Position numbers and translations under genes: made by a program. Below the pieces are notes generated by a model, which did no database searches, was not told the origin of the DNA, and saw only the letters and a program-made list of their open reading frames with translations. Of a stretch of 64,000 nucleotides of DNA, positions 8,770 to 16,184 are shown piece by piece; the first letter of the stretch is position 1; each line of letters begins with the position of its first letter. Where the stretch lies: NCBI GenBank assembly GCA_948964545.1, contig CAREDV010000003.1:1-64000 (forward strand), read 5' to 3'. The DNA is from an uncultured bacterium (GTDB lineage Bacteria; Cyanobacteriota; Vampirovibrionia; Gastranaerophilales; Gastranaerophilaceae).

Positions 8770-8800
8770 ATTAATGTTTTTAAGAACAAAGGAGAAAATT

Positions 8801-9601
8801 ATGTCTAGAAAACCTATTATTGCAGGAAACTGGAAAATGAATTTATGCCGTGAACAGGCTAAAGAAGTTTTTGAAGGTGTTAAAAATTTTGTAAAAGATT
8901 ATACAGCTCAAGAATTGCCGACAATCGTTATTGCTCCGGTATTCACTTCTATTTCTGCTGTAGAATCTGTTAAATGCAACTGCGGATGCGGTGGTAACAA
9001 AATTTCTATTGCAGGTCAAAACTGCCACTGGGAAAATTCAGGTGCTTTCACAGGCGAAATTTCTGTTGAAATGTTAAAAGATGCAGGCTGTGATTATGTT
9101 ATTATCGGTCACTCTGAAAGACGCCAATACTTCTCAGAAACTGATGAAATGATTAATAAAAAAGCTAAAGCAATTTTGGCAGGCGGCTTAATCCCTATCA
9201 TCTGCTGCGGTGAAACTCTTGAACAAAGAGAAGCAGGCGAAACAGATGCTTGGATTGCAGGTCAAATTAAAGCAGCTTTGGAAGGAATTTCTTCAGAAGA
9301 TGTTGCTAAATCAGTTATCGCTTACGAACCAATCTGGGCTATCGGTACAGGCAAAACTTGCGATTCTGATGAAGCTAACCGTGTAATCGCTATGATTAGA
9401 AACGTTGTTTCAGAAGTTTCAGGTGCAGAAGCTGCTGATTCTATCAGAATTCTTTACGGCGGTTCAGTTAAACCTTCAACAATCGAAGAACAAATGTCAA
9501 AATCAGACATCGACGGTGCATTAATCGGCGGTGCTTCTTTGAAAGCTGACAGCTTAAATGAAATTATTGCAAACACTATGAAAGTTGCTTGCAACGCATA
9601 A
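8801..9601 (+). CDS. tpiA: Triosephosphate isomerase
   Basis: This 266-residue TIM barrel interconverts dihydroxyacetone phosphate and glyceraldehyde-3-phosphate in glycolysis. It has the N-terminal AGNWKMN lysine motif, catalytic histidine in IIGHSERR, catalytic glutamate in AYEPIWAIGTGK, and the phosphate loop YGGSVKP plus DGALIGGASL. I chose 8801 because AAGGAGAAAATT precedes it and the protein then begins directly with SRKPIIAGNWK. A 23-residue upstream extension would contain the promoter. An insertion around residue 45-55, CNCGCGGNK, carries three cysteines and is unusual. A terminator follows. Confidence 0.97.
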   Translation: MSRKPIIAGNWKMNLCREQAKEVFEGVKNFVKDYTAQELPTIVIAPVFTSISAVESVKCNCGCGGNKISIAGQNCHWENSGAFTGEISVEMLKDAGCDYVIIGHSERRQYFSETDEMINKKAKAILAGGLIPIICCGETLEQREAGETDAWIAGQIKAALEGISSEDVAKSVIAYEPIWAIGTGKTCDSDEANRVIAMIRNVVSEVSGAEAADSIRILYGGSVKPSTIEEQMSKSDIDGALIGGASLKADSLNEIIANTMKVACNA

Positions 9602-9613
9602 CAAAGTAATAAA

Positions 9614-9637
9614 AAAGAGCGGATTATTCCGCTCTTT
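9614..9637 (+). terminator. Rho-independent terminator after tpiA
   Basis: The stem AAAGAGCGGA / TCCGCTCTTT closes over a TTAT loop and lies 12 bp after the tpiA stop. The 3' side contains the uridines. It separates tpiA from the yceD-rpmF group. Confidence 0.8.
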
Positions 9638-9657
9638 AATTAAAAAAGGAGAGTAAG

Positions 9658-9909
9658 ATGGCACAACAATTTAATGCACAAAATATTAAAAAAAGAACAT
9701 CAGTTTTAGTATTCTTAAAAGGTTCAACAGCACCATTGGTATTGTATGTTGAAAATCCGGAAGAACTTTATGCAGAATTGAAGCAGGCAATCAAATCTCC
9801 GACAGCGGTTTTGATTGAAAAAGAAACTCAAGGGCCGTTGAAAAAAGTTTGCTTTATATCAAATCAGGTTGCATCAATCGCAATTCAGGAAGAACAATTT
9901 GTAGGATAA
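9658..9909 (+). CDS. Small conserved-looking hypothetical protein
   Basis: This 83-residue protein of unknown family alternates strand and helix: TSVLVFLKGSTAPLVLYV, then NPEELYAELKQAIKS, then further strands. A good Shine-Dalgarno (AAAGGAGAGTAAG) precedes the ATG. The stop codon is 2 nt from the next gene's ATG, so it is co-transcribed with the yceD-like gene and rpmF and may be translationally coupled. There is no signal peptide. Confidence 0.7.
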   Translation: MAQQFNAQNIKKRTSVLVFLKGSTAPLVLYVENPEELYAELKQAIKSPTAVLIEKETQGPLKKVCFISNQVASIAIQEEQFVG

Positions 9910-9911
9910 AT

Positions 9912-10394
9912 ATGAAAATCTCAATTCAAGAACTTGAAAATACAACCTCAAAATCCCTCGAAATTCATTTTGATGAAAAAATTGACGGCTTAAATTGTGT
10001 TACTCCGATTGTTTCCGATTTAACAATTTTATCACTCGGAGATTTTATCGAAATCAAAGGAAATGTTAAGGGAACTTTAATGCTCGAATGTGATTTATGC
10101 TTAAAAGAATTTGAATATAAACTTGACATTTGTATTGATGAAATGTTTGCAAAAAACGCACTCATAGAGGATTACGGACAGGAAACGGAACTTAAAGAAG
10201 GACAGTTTGTAACAGATTTAGAGGGCGCAGATGAGATTGATATTTATGACTTATTGTATCAATCTGTAATATTAAATTTACCAAATAAAAAAGTTTGTGG
10301 TATAAATTGTAATGGGGACAAATTTTTGAAAGAAGAAAATTTGTCAGACCCGCGAATGGATGTATTTAAAAATATTAAAATCCAAGAAATATAA
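9912..10394 (+). CDS. YceD/DUF177 family protein
   Basis: This 160-residue protein belongs to the YceD (DUF177) family, found upstream of rpmF in most bacteria and in plants tied to 23S rRNA accumulation. The diagnostic features are LECDLCLKEFEY with its C-x-x-C pair, the acidic middle DLEGADEIDIYDLLYQSVIL, and the C-terminal CGINCNG. The start is 9912: AGGAT lies just upstream, and the longer frame from 9849 would run inside the previous gene. The operon order yceD-rpmF-plsX-fabH is the classic one. Confidence 0.85.
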   Translation: MKISIQELENTTSKSLEIHFDEKIDGLNCVTPIVSDLTILSLGDFIEIKGNVKGTLMLECDLCLKEFEYKLDICIDEMFAKNALIEDYGQETELKEGQFVTDLEGADEIDIYDLLYQSVILNLPNKKVCGINCNGDKFLKEENLSDPRMDVFKNIKIQEI

Positions 10395-10424
10395 GTAGTA
10401 GAAAGAACATAAAGGAAAAGAAAA

Positions 10425-10736
10425 ATGGCAGTACCTAAGAAAAGAACAGGACATTCCGCTCAAGGACACAGAAGAAGTAACTGGAAAGCTACAAAACCAG
10501 AAACTACTAAATGCCCTAACTGCGGTGAAACAGTATTAGCACACACAGTATGTACCGCTTGCGGAACATACAAAGGACAACCAGTAAGCTTGAAAGACAG
10601 AGTTGAAGAAGTTGCAGAAGTTAAAAAACCTGCAAAAAAATCAGCTAAAAAAGTTGAAGAAGTTAAAGCTGAAGAAACAACTGAAGTAAAAGAAGAAGTT
10701 GTTGAAGAAACTAAAGAAGAAACTTCTGAAGAATAA
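10425..10736 (+). CDS. rpmF: 50S ribosomal protein L32 with long charged C-terminal tail
   Basis: Residues 1-58 are ordinary zinc-type L32: AVPKKRTGHSAQGHRRSNWK, then CPNCG and CTACG as the four zinc ligands, then YKGQPV. The family is normally about 57-65 residues long. Here the protein continues to 103 with a low-complexity tail of Lys, Glu, Val and Thr (blocks such as KKPAKKSAKKVEEVK and EEVVEETKEETSEE). The frame is open throughout, codon use does not change, and the tail ends just before a terminator, so it is part of the gene. A good Shine-Dalgarno AAAGGAAAAG precedes it. Confidence 0.95.
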   Translation: MAVPKKRTGHSAQGHRRSNWKATKPETTKCPNCGETVLAHTVCTACGTYKGQPVSLKDRVEEVAEVKKPAKKSAKKVEEVKAEETTEVKEEVVEETKEETSEE

Positions 10737-10743
10737 TTACACG

Positions 10744-10773
10744 GGTTGAATGGCTTTTGCCATTCAACCTTTT
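10744..10773 (+). terminator. Strong hairpin between rpmF and plsX
   Basis: A perfect 11-bp stem GGTTGAATGGC / GCCATTCAACC with a TTTT loop is followed by TTTT. It either ends the rpmF message or acts as a partial terminator that sets a lower level for the plsX-fab genes. It covers the upstream ATG at 10750 of the plsX frame, which is therefore not the start. Confidence 0.8.
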
Positions 10774-10803
10774 ATACCGTTAACCATTTTTGAGAGGGAT
10801 AAG

Positions 10804-11862
10804 ATGACAAGAATAGCTATTGATGCAATGGGCGGCGATCATGCACCGCACGAAATCGTTGCAGGTGCTGTATGGGCAGCTAAAGAATATGGTGTGGCAA
10901 TTGAGTTGGTCGGTAAACAAGACCGAATTGAACAAGAACTCGATAAGATTACTCATGAAGGCTTTATGACCGATTTCGGAAAGGGCGGCCCTGCAAGAAG
11001 TCGTATAAAGATTGATACTTCAAAACTTGACATAAAAATTACACACGCATCTGAAGTTATTGAAATGGGAGAAGCTCCAGGGCAGGCTATTCGCAAAAAG
11101 AAAAAATCGTCTATTGTACTTGCAGTTGATGCTGTTGCTCAAGGCAGTTCTGATGCAGTTGTTGCAGCAGGTTCTACAGGAGCTGCAATGGCATCAAGCT
11201 TATTTGGCTTAGGCAGAATTTCTGGTATCGACAGACCCGCTATTGCTGTTACTTTGCCGACTATCAAAAAACCAATTGTGGTAATCGATGGCGGTGCAAA
11301 TAGTAATTGTACACCTGAGATGCTTTATCAGTTTGCTATTATGGGTGCAACATTCTCTAAAAATGTTTTAGGCATTGAACACCCTAGAGTTGGTGTTTTA
11401 AATATTGGTGAGGAAGCAGGCAAGGGTAATGAACTTGCACAGGCTACTTACAAACTTTTAGAAGAACAGCATGACAAAATTAACTTTGTAGGTAACATCG
11501 AAGGTAAAGAAATTTTCTTGAGCGTATGCGATGTTGTTGTATGTGACGGTTTTGTAGGAAACGTTGCTTTGAAAGTTACAGAGGGCACATCTTCAATGTT
11601 GTTTAGAATGTTGAAACAAGAATTTAAATCTGATTTTGCAGGTAAAATTATTGGACTGCTTGCAAAACCTTTCATGAGAAGAATTTATACTAAAATTAAT
11701 TACGAAGAATTCGGCGGTGCATTGCTTCTAGGTGTTAAAGGCATAACTGTAATATCTCACGGAAGAAGTAAAGCTTATGCTATTAAAAATGCCGTAAGAG
11801 TGGCAAAACATGCTGTGGAAACAGGTGTTAACGAAAAAATCGCTAAATTTTATGAGGAATAA
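10804..11862 (+). CDS. plsX: Phosphate acyltransferase PlsX
   Basis: This 352-residue peripheral membrane enzyme converts acyl-ACP and phosphate to acyl-phosphate, the first step of glycerolipid synthesis with PlsY. It has the family start TRIAIDAMGGDHAP, then SVIVGAxG-type segments SDAVVAAGSTGAAMA, IDGGANSNCTPEML, GEEAGKGNELA and CDGFVGNVALKVTEG. The start at 10804 follows AGAGGGATAAG; a longer frame would begin inside the upstream terminator. It is 4 bp from fabH and co-transcribed with it. Confidence 0.96.
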   Translation: MTRIAIDAMGGDHAPHEIVAGAVWAAKEYGVAIELVGKQDRIEQELDKITHEGFMTDFGKGGPARSRIKIDTSKLDIKITHASEVIEMGEAPGQAIRKKKKSSIVLAVDAVAQGSSDAVVAAGSTGAAMASSLFGLGRISGIDRPAIAVTLPTIKKPIVVIDGGANSNCTPEMLYQFAIMGATFSKNVLGIEHPRVGVLNIGEEAGKGNELAQATYKLLEEQHDKINFVGNIEGKEIFLSVCDVVVCDGFVGNVALKVTEGTSSMLFRMLKQEFKSDFAGKIIGLLAKPFMRRIYTKINYEEFGGALLLGVKGITVISHGRSKAYAIKNAVRVAKHAVETGVNEKIAKFYEE

Positions 11863-11866
11863 ATAA

Positions 11867-12877
11867 ATGACAAATAAATTAATCCCGTTAAAAATTGCGG
11901 GTGTTGGATATAGTTTACCCGAAACAGTTGTTACAAATGATGATTTGACAAAATTATACGAAACATCTGACGAATGGATTTATACACGTACAGGTATTAA
12001 AGAAAGACGCGTTGTTTCAGGAGAACAAAATGCTGTTGATTTAGGTTTGGAAGCTTGCCAGAAAGCTCTTGAAAAAGCTAAAATGAATCCTGACCAAATT
12101 GATTTAATTATTGCAGCATCTTCTGCTCCTCCTGATTTATATCCTGCAATTGCATGCCATATCCACTCAAGATTGGGAATTGAAAAACAAATTCCAGCAT
12201 TTGACATAACAGCAGCTTGTTCAGGATTGATTTATGCCATGAGTATTGCAAAAGCTTATATCTCATCAGGTATGTATAAAAATGTTCTGATTGTTGCAAC
12301 TGATAATAATTCCAGACTTGTAGATTGGAATGATAGAGGAACTTCAATTCTTTTTGGCGACGGCGCAGGTGCAATGGTTTTGACTCCATCTGATGACGGC
12401 ATTGATGATATCATTGCAATTGATATTACTGCAGACGGTAATTTTGGACACTTAATCGAGCTTCCATTTGACGGCCAAAACTGTCCGTTGGTTGAGCCTA
12501 ACGAAAAAAGAGAAGCTAAAATTAAGATGAATGGCAGAGGAGTTTATACATTTGTTGCAAAAGTTCTGCCTCATTATGTTGAAGAACTTGTTAATAATGC
12601 TGGTTTGAAGGCAGAAGATATTGACTATTTGATTCCTCACCAGGCAAATATAAGAATTATTCAAGCTGTTCAAGAAAGATTAGGCTATTCTGATGATAAA
12701 GTTGTTACTAATATTAAATATTACGGTAATACATCAGCAGCATCTATTCCTATTGCATTGGCTGAAAGTGTTGAAAAGGGCAATGTAAAACTTGGTTCAA
12801 CAGCAATTCTTTGCGGATTTGGCGCAGGAATGACCTTAGGCGGTGCAATTGTTAGACTTCGTGAAGGTATCTGTTAA
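11867..12877 (+). CDS. fabH: 3-oxoacyl-ACP synthase III
   Basis: At 336 residues this is normal FabH length. The enzyme condenses acetyl-CoA with malonyl-ACP to start fatty acid synthesis. The Cys-His-Asn triad is visible: Cys in DITAACSGLIYA, His in YLIPHQANIRI, and Asn in YYGNTSAASIP. The TRTGIKERR CoA-binding segment lies near residue 40. It follows plsX after 4 bp and precedes a thioredoxin-like gene after about 120 bp. Confidence 0.96.
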   Translation: MTNKLIPLKIAGVGYSLPETVVTNDDLTKLYETSDEWIYTRTGIKERRVVSGEQNAVDLGLEACQKALEKAKMNPDQIDLIIAASSAPPDLYPAIACHIHSRLGIEKQIPAFDITAACSGLIYAMSIAKAYISSGMYKNVLIVATDNNSRLVDWNDRGTSILFGDGAGAMVLTPSDDGIDDIIAIDITADGNFGHLIELPFDGQNCPLVEPNEKREAKIKMNGRGVYTFVAKVLPHYVEELVNNAGLKAEDIDYLIPHQANIRIIQAVQERLGYSDDKVVTNIKYYGNTSAASIPIALAESVEKGNVKLGSTAILCGFGAGMTLGGAIVRLREGIC

Positions 12878-12899
12878 GTGCAGCGCAGCCGAACAATTT

Positions 12900-12917
12900 T
12901 GTAATATGATTACAATG
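12900..12917. repeat. Palindrome downstream of fabH
   Basis: TTGTAAT-ATG-ATTACAA is a 7-bp inverted repeat with a 3-bp centre, of operator size, in the gap between fabH and the thioredoxin-like gene. It could be a regulator site. No -35/-10 pair is evident beside it. Confidence 0.3.
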
Positions 12918-12962
12918 CTTGTCTGAGTTGGTAGCCAATTTAGCTGATGAAAATTTTATTAT

Positions 12963-12995
12963 TTCCTCCTAAATTTATTTTGGGAGGAATTTTTT
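12963..12995 (+). promoter_or_regulatory. Hairpin that buries the thioredoxin-like gene's Shine-Dalgarno
   Basis: TTCCTCCTAAA (12963-12973) pairs with TTTGGGAGGAA (12979-12989) across a 5-nt loop, with one G-U pair. The right arm is the Shine-Dalgarno itself, 6 nt from the ATG at 12996. The stem is directly followed by six T residues, so it can also be read as a rho-independent terminator for fabH. Either way, expression of the following gene should depend on opening this stem. Confidence 0.6.
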
Positions 12996-13292
12996 ATGAT
13001 TACTAAACTTACAAACAATAACTTTGAAACTGAAACAAAAAACGGTTTAAAACTTGTTGAGTTTTTTGCTGATTGGTGCGGCTACTGCAAAAAACAAGAA
13101 GCAGAACTTGAGCAGATGGATAAGGTTTGGATAGGACAAGTTAATGCGGATGAAAATTCAGAACTTGCTATAAAACATGGAATAGCAGGTTTTCCGACAT
13201 TTTTGGTAATGAAAGACGGAAAAGAAGTTACGCGTTTCAGTGGTCTGCGCAGTAAAGAAGATTTGATGAATGTGTTAATGAAGTTTGTTTAA
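12996..13292 (+). CDS. Thioredoxin-like thiol reductase
   Basis: This 98-residue protein has a thioredoxin fold with active site WCGYCKK (cysteines 28 and 31), the cis-proline loop GIAGFPTFLVM, and a final KDGKEVTRFSGLRSKEDL. The CGYC pair differs from the CGPC of classic thioredoxin; glutaredoxin-like and DsbE-like proteins often vary here. No signal peptide is present, so it is cytoplasmic. Its place between fabH and fabD is unusual. The Shine-Dalgarno is held in a hairpin. Confidence 0.85.
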   Translation: MITKLTNNNFETETKNGLKLVEFFADWCGYCKKQEAELEQMDKVWIGQVNADENSELAIKHGIAGFPTFLVMKDGKEVTRFSGLRSKEDLMNVLMKFV

Positions 13293-13320
13293 GTCGGGTA
13301 AATCCAGGCTTTTTAATATA

Positions 13321-13348
13321 TTTACTTTTACGCTGTTTATAGTATAAT
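13321..13348 (+). promoter_or_regulatory. fabD promoter
   Basis: TTTACT (13321-13326), a 16-bp spacer and TATAAT (13343-13348) lie 30 bp before the fabD ATG, which also has a Shine-Dalgarno (AGAGGGAT). fabD-fabG can therefore be transcribed separately from plsX-fabH. Confidence 0.6.
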
Positions 13349-13377
13349 TATGTCAGTAAGATTAGAGGGATGTAATT

Positions 13378-14328
13378 ATGAGTAAAAAAATAGCGTTTCT
13401 TTTTCCTGGTCAAGGCTCTCAAGCTGTTGGAATGGGAAAAGATTTGTATGAAAACTTTGAATCAGCAAAAAATGTTTTTGATACTGCTGACAAAGTTTTA
13501 GGTAAAAGTATTACAACAATGTGTTTTGAAGGCCCTGAAGATGCCTTAAAACAAACAGTTAATACACAACCTTCAATTGTCACAATGTCAATTGCTGCGA
13601 TGGAAGCTTTCAGAAGCGAGATGAATATTACACCTGACTATGTTGCAGGGCATTCTTTAGGTGAATACTGTGCAATGTTCACATCAGGCGTAATGAGTTT
13701 AGAAAGCACTTTAAAAGCAATCCAAAAACGTGCAGACTTAATGGCAGCAAGTGCAACAGGCGGTGCTATGGCAGCTGTTTTAAATGCATCAGAAGATGTT
13801 TTAAAAGCAGGCCTTGCAGAAGGCTCAAAAGTCGGCTACGTTGACATTGCAAATTATAATTCACCTGCTCAGGTTGTTATCACAGGTGATGAAAATGCTG
13901 TTAAAGCGACTTCAGATTACTTATTGGCAAACGGCGTAAGACGTGTTGTTCCTCTCGCTGTTTCAGGTGCTTTCCATTCTAAATTTATGGAAAATGCAGG
14001 TAAGGAATTTGAAAGCTTTGTATCTGATTTGGAATTAAACAATGCATCAATTCCTGTTATTACAAACGTTGATGCTTTAGAAACAGTTGAAAGTTCTGAT
14101 TTTAGAGTAAAAATGCCAAAACAAATTTACTCATCAGTTCACTGGACACAAACTATTGAAAAAATGGTTGAAAACGGTGTGGAAATATTTATTGAAATCG
14201 GACCTGGCAAAGTTCTTGCAGGGTTGAACAAAAAAATAGCACCCGAAGCTAAAGTTTTCAATGTATATGACAAGGCATCTCTTGATGCAACAGTATCTTC
14301 TTTGAAAGAAGAATTAATTTGTGTATAG
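13378..14328 (+). CDS. fabD: Malonyl-CoA:ACP transacylase
   Basis: At 316 residues this is typical FabD. It loads malonyl groups onto acyl carrier protein. It begins IAFLFPGQGSQAVGMG. The nucleophile elbow is VAGHSLGEYCAMF (Ser-His region), and the second catalytic histidine is in VSGAFHSKFM. It ends with EIGPGKVLAGLNKK. A Shine-Dalgarno AGAGGGATGT precedes the start, and fabG follows after 19 bp. Confidence 0.96.
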   Translation: MSKKIAFLFPGQGSQAVGMGKDLYENFESAKNVFDTADKVLGKSITTMCFEGPEDALKQTVNTQPSIVTMSIAAMEAFRSEMNITPDYVAGHSLGEYCAMFTSGVMSLESTLKAIQKRADLMAASATGGAMAAVLNASEDVLKAGLAEGSKVGYVDIANYNSPAQVVITGDENAVKATSDYLLANGVRRVVPLAVSGAFHSKFMENAGKEFESFVSDLELNNASIPVITNVDALETVESSDFRVKMPKQIYSSVHWTQTIEKMVENGVEIFIEIGPGKVLAGLNKKIAPEAKVFNVYDKASLDATVSSLKEELICV

Positions 14329-14347
14329 AAAATAAGGAGAAAGATTA

Positions 14348-15079
14348 ATGACAGAAAGAAAAATTGCTTTAATTACAGGCGGATCACGCGGTATTGGTTT
14401 GGCTTGTGCATTGGAACTTGCTAAAGCAGGATGCGATATTATTATTAACGATATTTGTGATGCTGAAAAAGCACAGCCTGCAATTGATGAAATTAAAGCA
14501 TGCGGTGTAAATGCTTATTTCTACAGCTTTGACGTATCAAACTTTGATGCTGTTAAAGAAAATGTTGATAAAATGATTAAAGAACACGGCAGAATAGACA
14601 TCTTGTTGAATAATGCAGGTATTACAAGAGATGGTTTGTTCTTAAGAATGGATATGAACCAATGGGAAAGCGTAATTAAAGTTAACTTATCATCAGCTTT
14701 TTGCGTAACTAATGCAGTTATTAAATACATGTCAAAAGCTCGTCAAGGTTCTATCATCAATATGTCAAGTATTGTAGGTCGTCACGGTAACGCAGGTCAA
14801 GCTAATTACTCAGCTTCAAAAGCAGGTTTAATCGGTTTCACTCAAACACTTGCAAAAGAATTTGGTTCAAGAAACATCAGAGTAAATGCTGTATGTCCTG
14901 GTTTTATCCAAACAGCTATGACAGCAGAATTGCCTAACATTAATGATTACTTGGCAGCAATTCCTATGAAACGTCTTGGCACACCTGAAGATATTGCTAA
15001 AGTAGTTAAATTCTTAGCTTTAGATACAGAATATGTAACAGGTCAGGCAATCGAAGTTGCAGGCGGTTTGATGATTTAG
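14348..15079 (+). CDS. fabG: 3-oxoacyl-ACP reductase
   Basis: This 243-residue short-chain dehydrogenase reduces 3-ketoacyl-ACP with NADPH. The nucleotide loop is ITGGSRGIGLA. NNAGITRDG, the catalytic Ser in SSIVGRHGN, and YSASK (Tyr-Lys pair) are all intact, with the C-terminal VTGQAIEVAGGLMI typical of FabG. The start has AAGGAGAAAGATT. In most fab clusters acpP follows at once; here a cassette of about 1.1 kb intervenes. Confidence 0.96.
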   Translation: MTERKIALITGGSRGIGLACALELAKAGCDIIINDICDAEKAQPAIDEIKACGVNAYFYSFDVSNFDAVKENVDKMIKEHGRIDILLNNAGITRDGLFLRMDMNQWESVIKVNLSSAFCVTNAVIKYMSKARQGSIINMSSIVGRHGNAGQANYSASKAGLIGFTQTLAKEFGSRNIRVNAVCPGFIQTAMTAELPNINDYLAAIPMKRLGTPEDIAKVVKFLALDTEYVTGQAIEVAGGLMI

Positions 15080-15102
15080 CGCGAGCGAGCCGAGGCTGGA
15101 GC

Positions 15103-15138
15103 AACTTTGCGAATGTGCGTAGCACATAAAGCAAAGTT
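15103..15138. repeat. Nested stem-loop after fabG
   Basis: AACTTTGC (15103-15110) pairs with GCAAAGTT (15131-15138). Nested inside, ATGTGC (15113-15118) pairs with GCACAT (15122-15127) over GTA. The surrounding 100 bp is GC-richer than its neighbours and contains GCGAGCGAGCC. With no T-run it is a weak terminator; it may be an mRNA-stabilising hairpin or a short dispersed repeat. Confidence 0.5.
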
Positions 15139-15175
15139 CGGAATGCCATTTAAGGCGAGCTAGTAAGCAACCCAC

Positions 15176-15204
15176 TTGAAAAATCAAAACAAATATGTTA
15201 TAAT
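15176..15204 (+). promoter_or_regulatory. Promoter of antisense RNA A
   Basis: TTGAAA (15176-15181), a 17-bp spacer and TATAAT (15199-15204) form a near-consensus promoter. The block from CACTTGAAA to GTTATAATA and AGGG is shared with three other loci at 22.0, 33.5 and 53.7 kb. Confidence 0.75.
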
Positions 15205-15210
15205 AAAATT

Positions 15211-15290
15211 ACAGGGTGGCACCTTGAGAAAGTGCCGAAACTCTTAGAAGACTATACGGTTCTTATCTATTAAGATAGGAGCCGTTTTTT
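15211..15290 (+). ncRNA. Putative antisense antitoxin RNA A
   Basis: The predicted start is near 15211, 7 nt after the -10 box. A 5' hairpin GGCAC / GTGCC (15218-15236) is followed by a terminator whose arms ACGGTTCTTATCT (15256-15268) and AGATAGGAGCCGT (15273-15285) pair with G-U wobbles and lead into six T. The RNA is about 80 nt long and overlaps, in antisense, the 3' end of the small peptide gene at 15263-15343. The same architecture recurs at three other places in the window, which is the main support. Confidence 0.65.
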
Positions 15291-15343
15291 AATACAAATA
15301 AAATCATAAAGATTAGTAATAAACTAATATTGAATTTATCCAT
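15263..15343 (-). CDS. Small hydrophobic peptide A, type I toxin-like
   Basis: This is a 26-residue peptide: MDKF, then a hydrophobic core of about 15 residues (ISLLLIFMILFVL), then a basic tail ending YLNR. Its Shine-Dalgarno AAAGGGGG is strong, 6 nt before the ATG. The same leader has CTCTTTTC upstream, which can pair with GAAAGGGG, so translation is probably blocked in the full-length mRNA. Its 3' end is covered by antisense RNA A. A 69-residue HTH-like gene lies just upstream on the same strand. It resembles membrane toxins of Ibs, Fst or TxpA type in size and logic, not in sequence. Confidence 0.65.
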   Translation of the reverse strand: MDKFNISLLLIFMILFVLKNGSYLNR

Positions 15344-15438
15344 ATCAGCCCCCTTTCTAGTCGGGAACCAACCCGAAGACTATGTTATGATTGTTGGATG
15401 GTTTCCTTTTGAAAAGAGTTCCTTTTACCCTGCAGTAT

Positions 15439-15648
15439 TTAGTTTTTATCTTGAATTATTAATTCCATATCTAGCGCTTCTGCTATAAGTTGCATTTCTG
15501 AATATCTTATAGTATTGCTTCTTAGTTTTTTTGACAAAGTGTCCAAGGAATATTTTTTGTCAGAATGTTCTGATAAATATTGTGCCAAATATGTGAGGGT
15601 TGTCCCCTTTTTACCAACTAACATTTTTACTTCATTTATAGCTTTCAT
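15439..15648 (-). CDS. Small XRE-like DNA-binding protein
   Basis: This 69-residue basic protein has an HTH layout: LVGKKGTTLTYLAQYLSEHSDKKYSLDTLSKKLRSNTIRYSEMQLIAEALDMEL. It matches the short XRE-like regulators common in mobile elements of gut bacteria (LAKxL ... LSQKLR ... IAEALG). It lies upstream of peptide A, same strand, with 95 bp between, and divergent from the small helical protein at 15773. TATAAT sits 8 nt before its ATG. I infer that it represses this cassette. Confidence 0.65.
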   Translation of the reverse strand: MKAINEVKMLVGKKGTTLTYLAQYLSEHSDKKYSLDTLSKKLRSNTIRYSEMQLIAEALDMELIIQDKN

Positions 15649-15772
15649 ATTCTAAAATTATACATTATTGTCTATGTATAGAGCCATCCTTCTAAAAAAT
15701 ATTGACAAATATAGAAATTATATGCTAATATTAGAGTATAATTTCTATAAAAGTAAACAAAAGGAGAAAATT

Positions 15773-16084
15773 ATGAAAATGCCAAAAGAAATTGAACAGT
15801 GGTTGCAAGAAAGTATGAAGTTGTATTATAAGGTTAATTTTAAAGGTAAGGAGTTTGATTTAGCTTTGCTTTTGACTATGGAAAAAGAAGTATTACTTTT
15901 AAAAGAAGCATTTGTACATTTTATTCTTTTGCGCAATGTATTAATCTATATTAAACAGCAAAAAAGTAAAAATTTATCTGATACACAAATGAAAATTCTG
16001 AAACAAACAATTTTGGGTGTAAAAAATATAGCAAAAGGACTTTTAAATATTTTGCTACCTATACTTGAAGGTATAGGTGATTAA
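15773..16084 (+). CDS. Small helical protein of unknown function
   Basis: This 103-residue all-helical, lysine-rich protein is of unknown family. It has two amphipathic or hydrophobic helices (LALLLTMEKEVLLLKEAFVHFILLRNVLIYI and ILKQTILGVKNIAKGLLNILLPILEGIG). I chose the start at 15773 because AAAGGAGAAAATT precedes it; a longer frame exists upstream but spans the promoter region (TTGACA at 15702). It is divergent from the XRE-like gene. The RHH gene at the 22-kb toxin locus has a divergent small helical gene in the same relative place. Confidence 0.6.
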   Translation: MKMPKEIEQWLQESMKLYYKVNFKGKEFDLALLLTMEKEVLLLKEAFVHFILLRNVLIYIKQQKSKNLSDTQMKILKQTILGVKNIAKGLLNILLPILEGIGD

Positions 16085-16106
16085 ATGTAACAATTTCTTA
16101 AATCTG

Positions 16107-16135
16107 TTGCAAATTTGTTATGCCCTAAGTATAAT
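16107..16135 (+). promoter_or_regulatory. acpP promoter
   Basis: TTGCAA (16107-16112), a 17-bp spacer and TATAAT (16130-16135) give a strong promoter 50 bp before acpP. acpP thus has its own transcription start downstream of the inserted cassette. Confidence 0.75.
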
Positions 16136-16184
16136 ATTAGAGAACAATTATTTAGTAATTACAAAAAACTATGAGGAAAAAAAG

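Noticed and set aside
8732..8800. N-terminal extension of tpiA
   Set aside because: It would contain the TTGCAA-17-TATAAT promoter, and a good Shine-Dalgarno and the canonical protein start lie at 8801.
10750..10803. Upstream start of plsX
   Set aside because: This stretch is the rpmF terminator hairpin; the true start has its own ribosome site at 10804.
15211..15290. T-box riboswitch, because of the T-box-like GGGTGGCACC
   Set aside because: No specifier stem and no downstream gene on that strand; the RNA ends in a terminator and matches the antisense family instead.
16077..16184. Long N-terminus on acyl carrier protein
   Set aside because: Covers the acpP promoter; the family begins at 16185.
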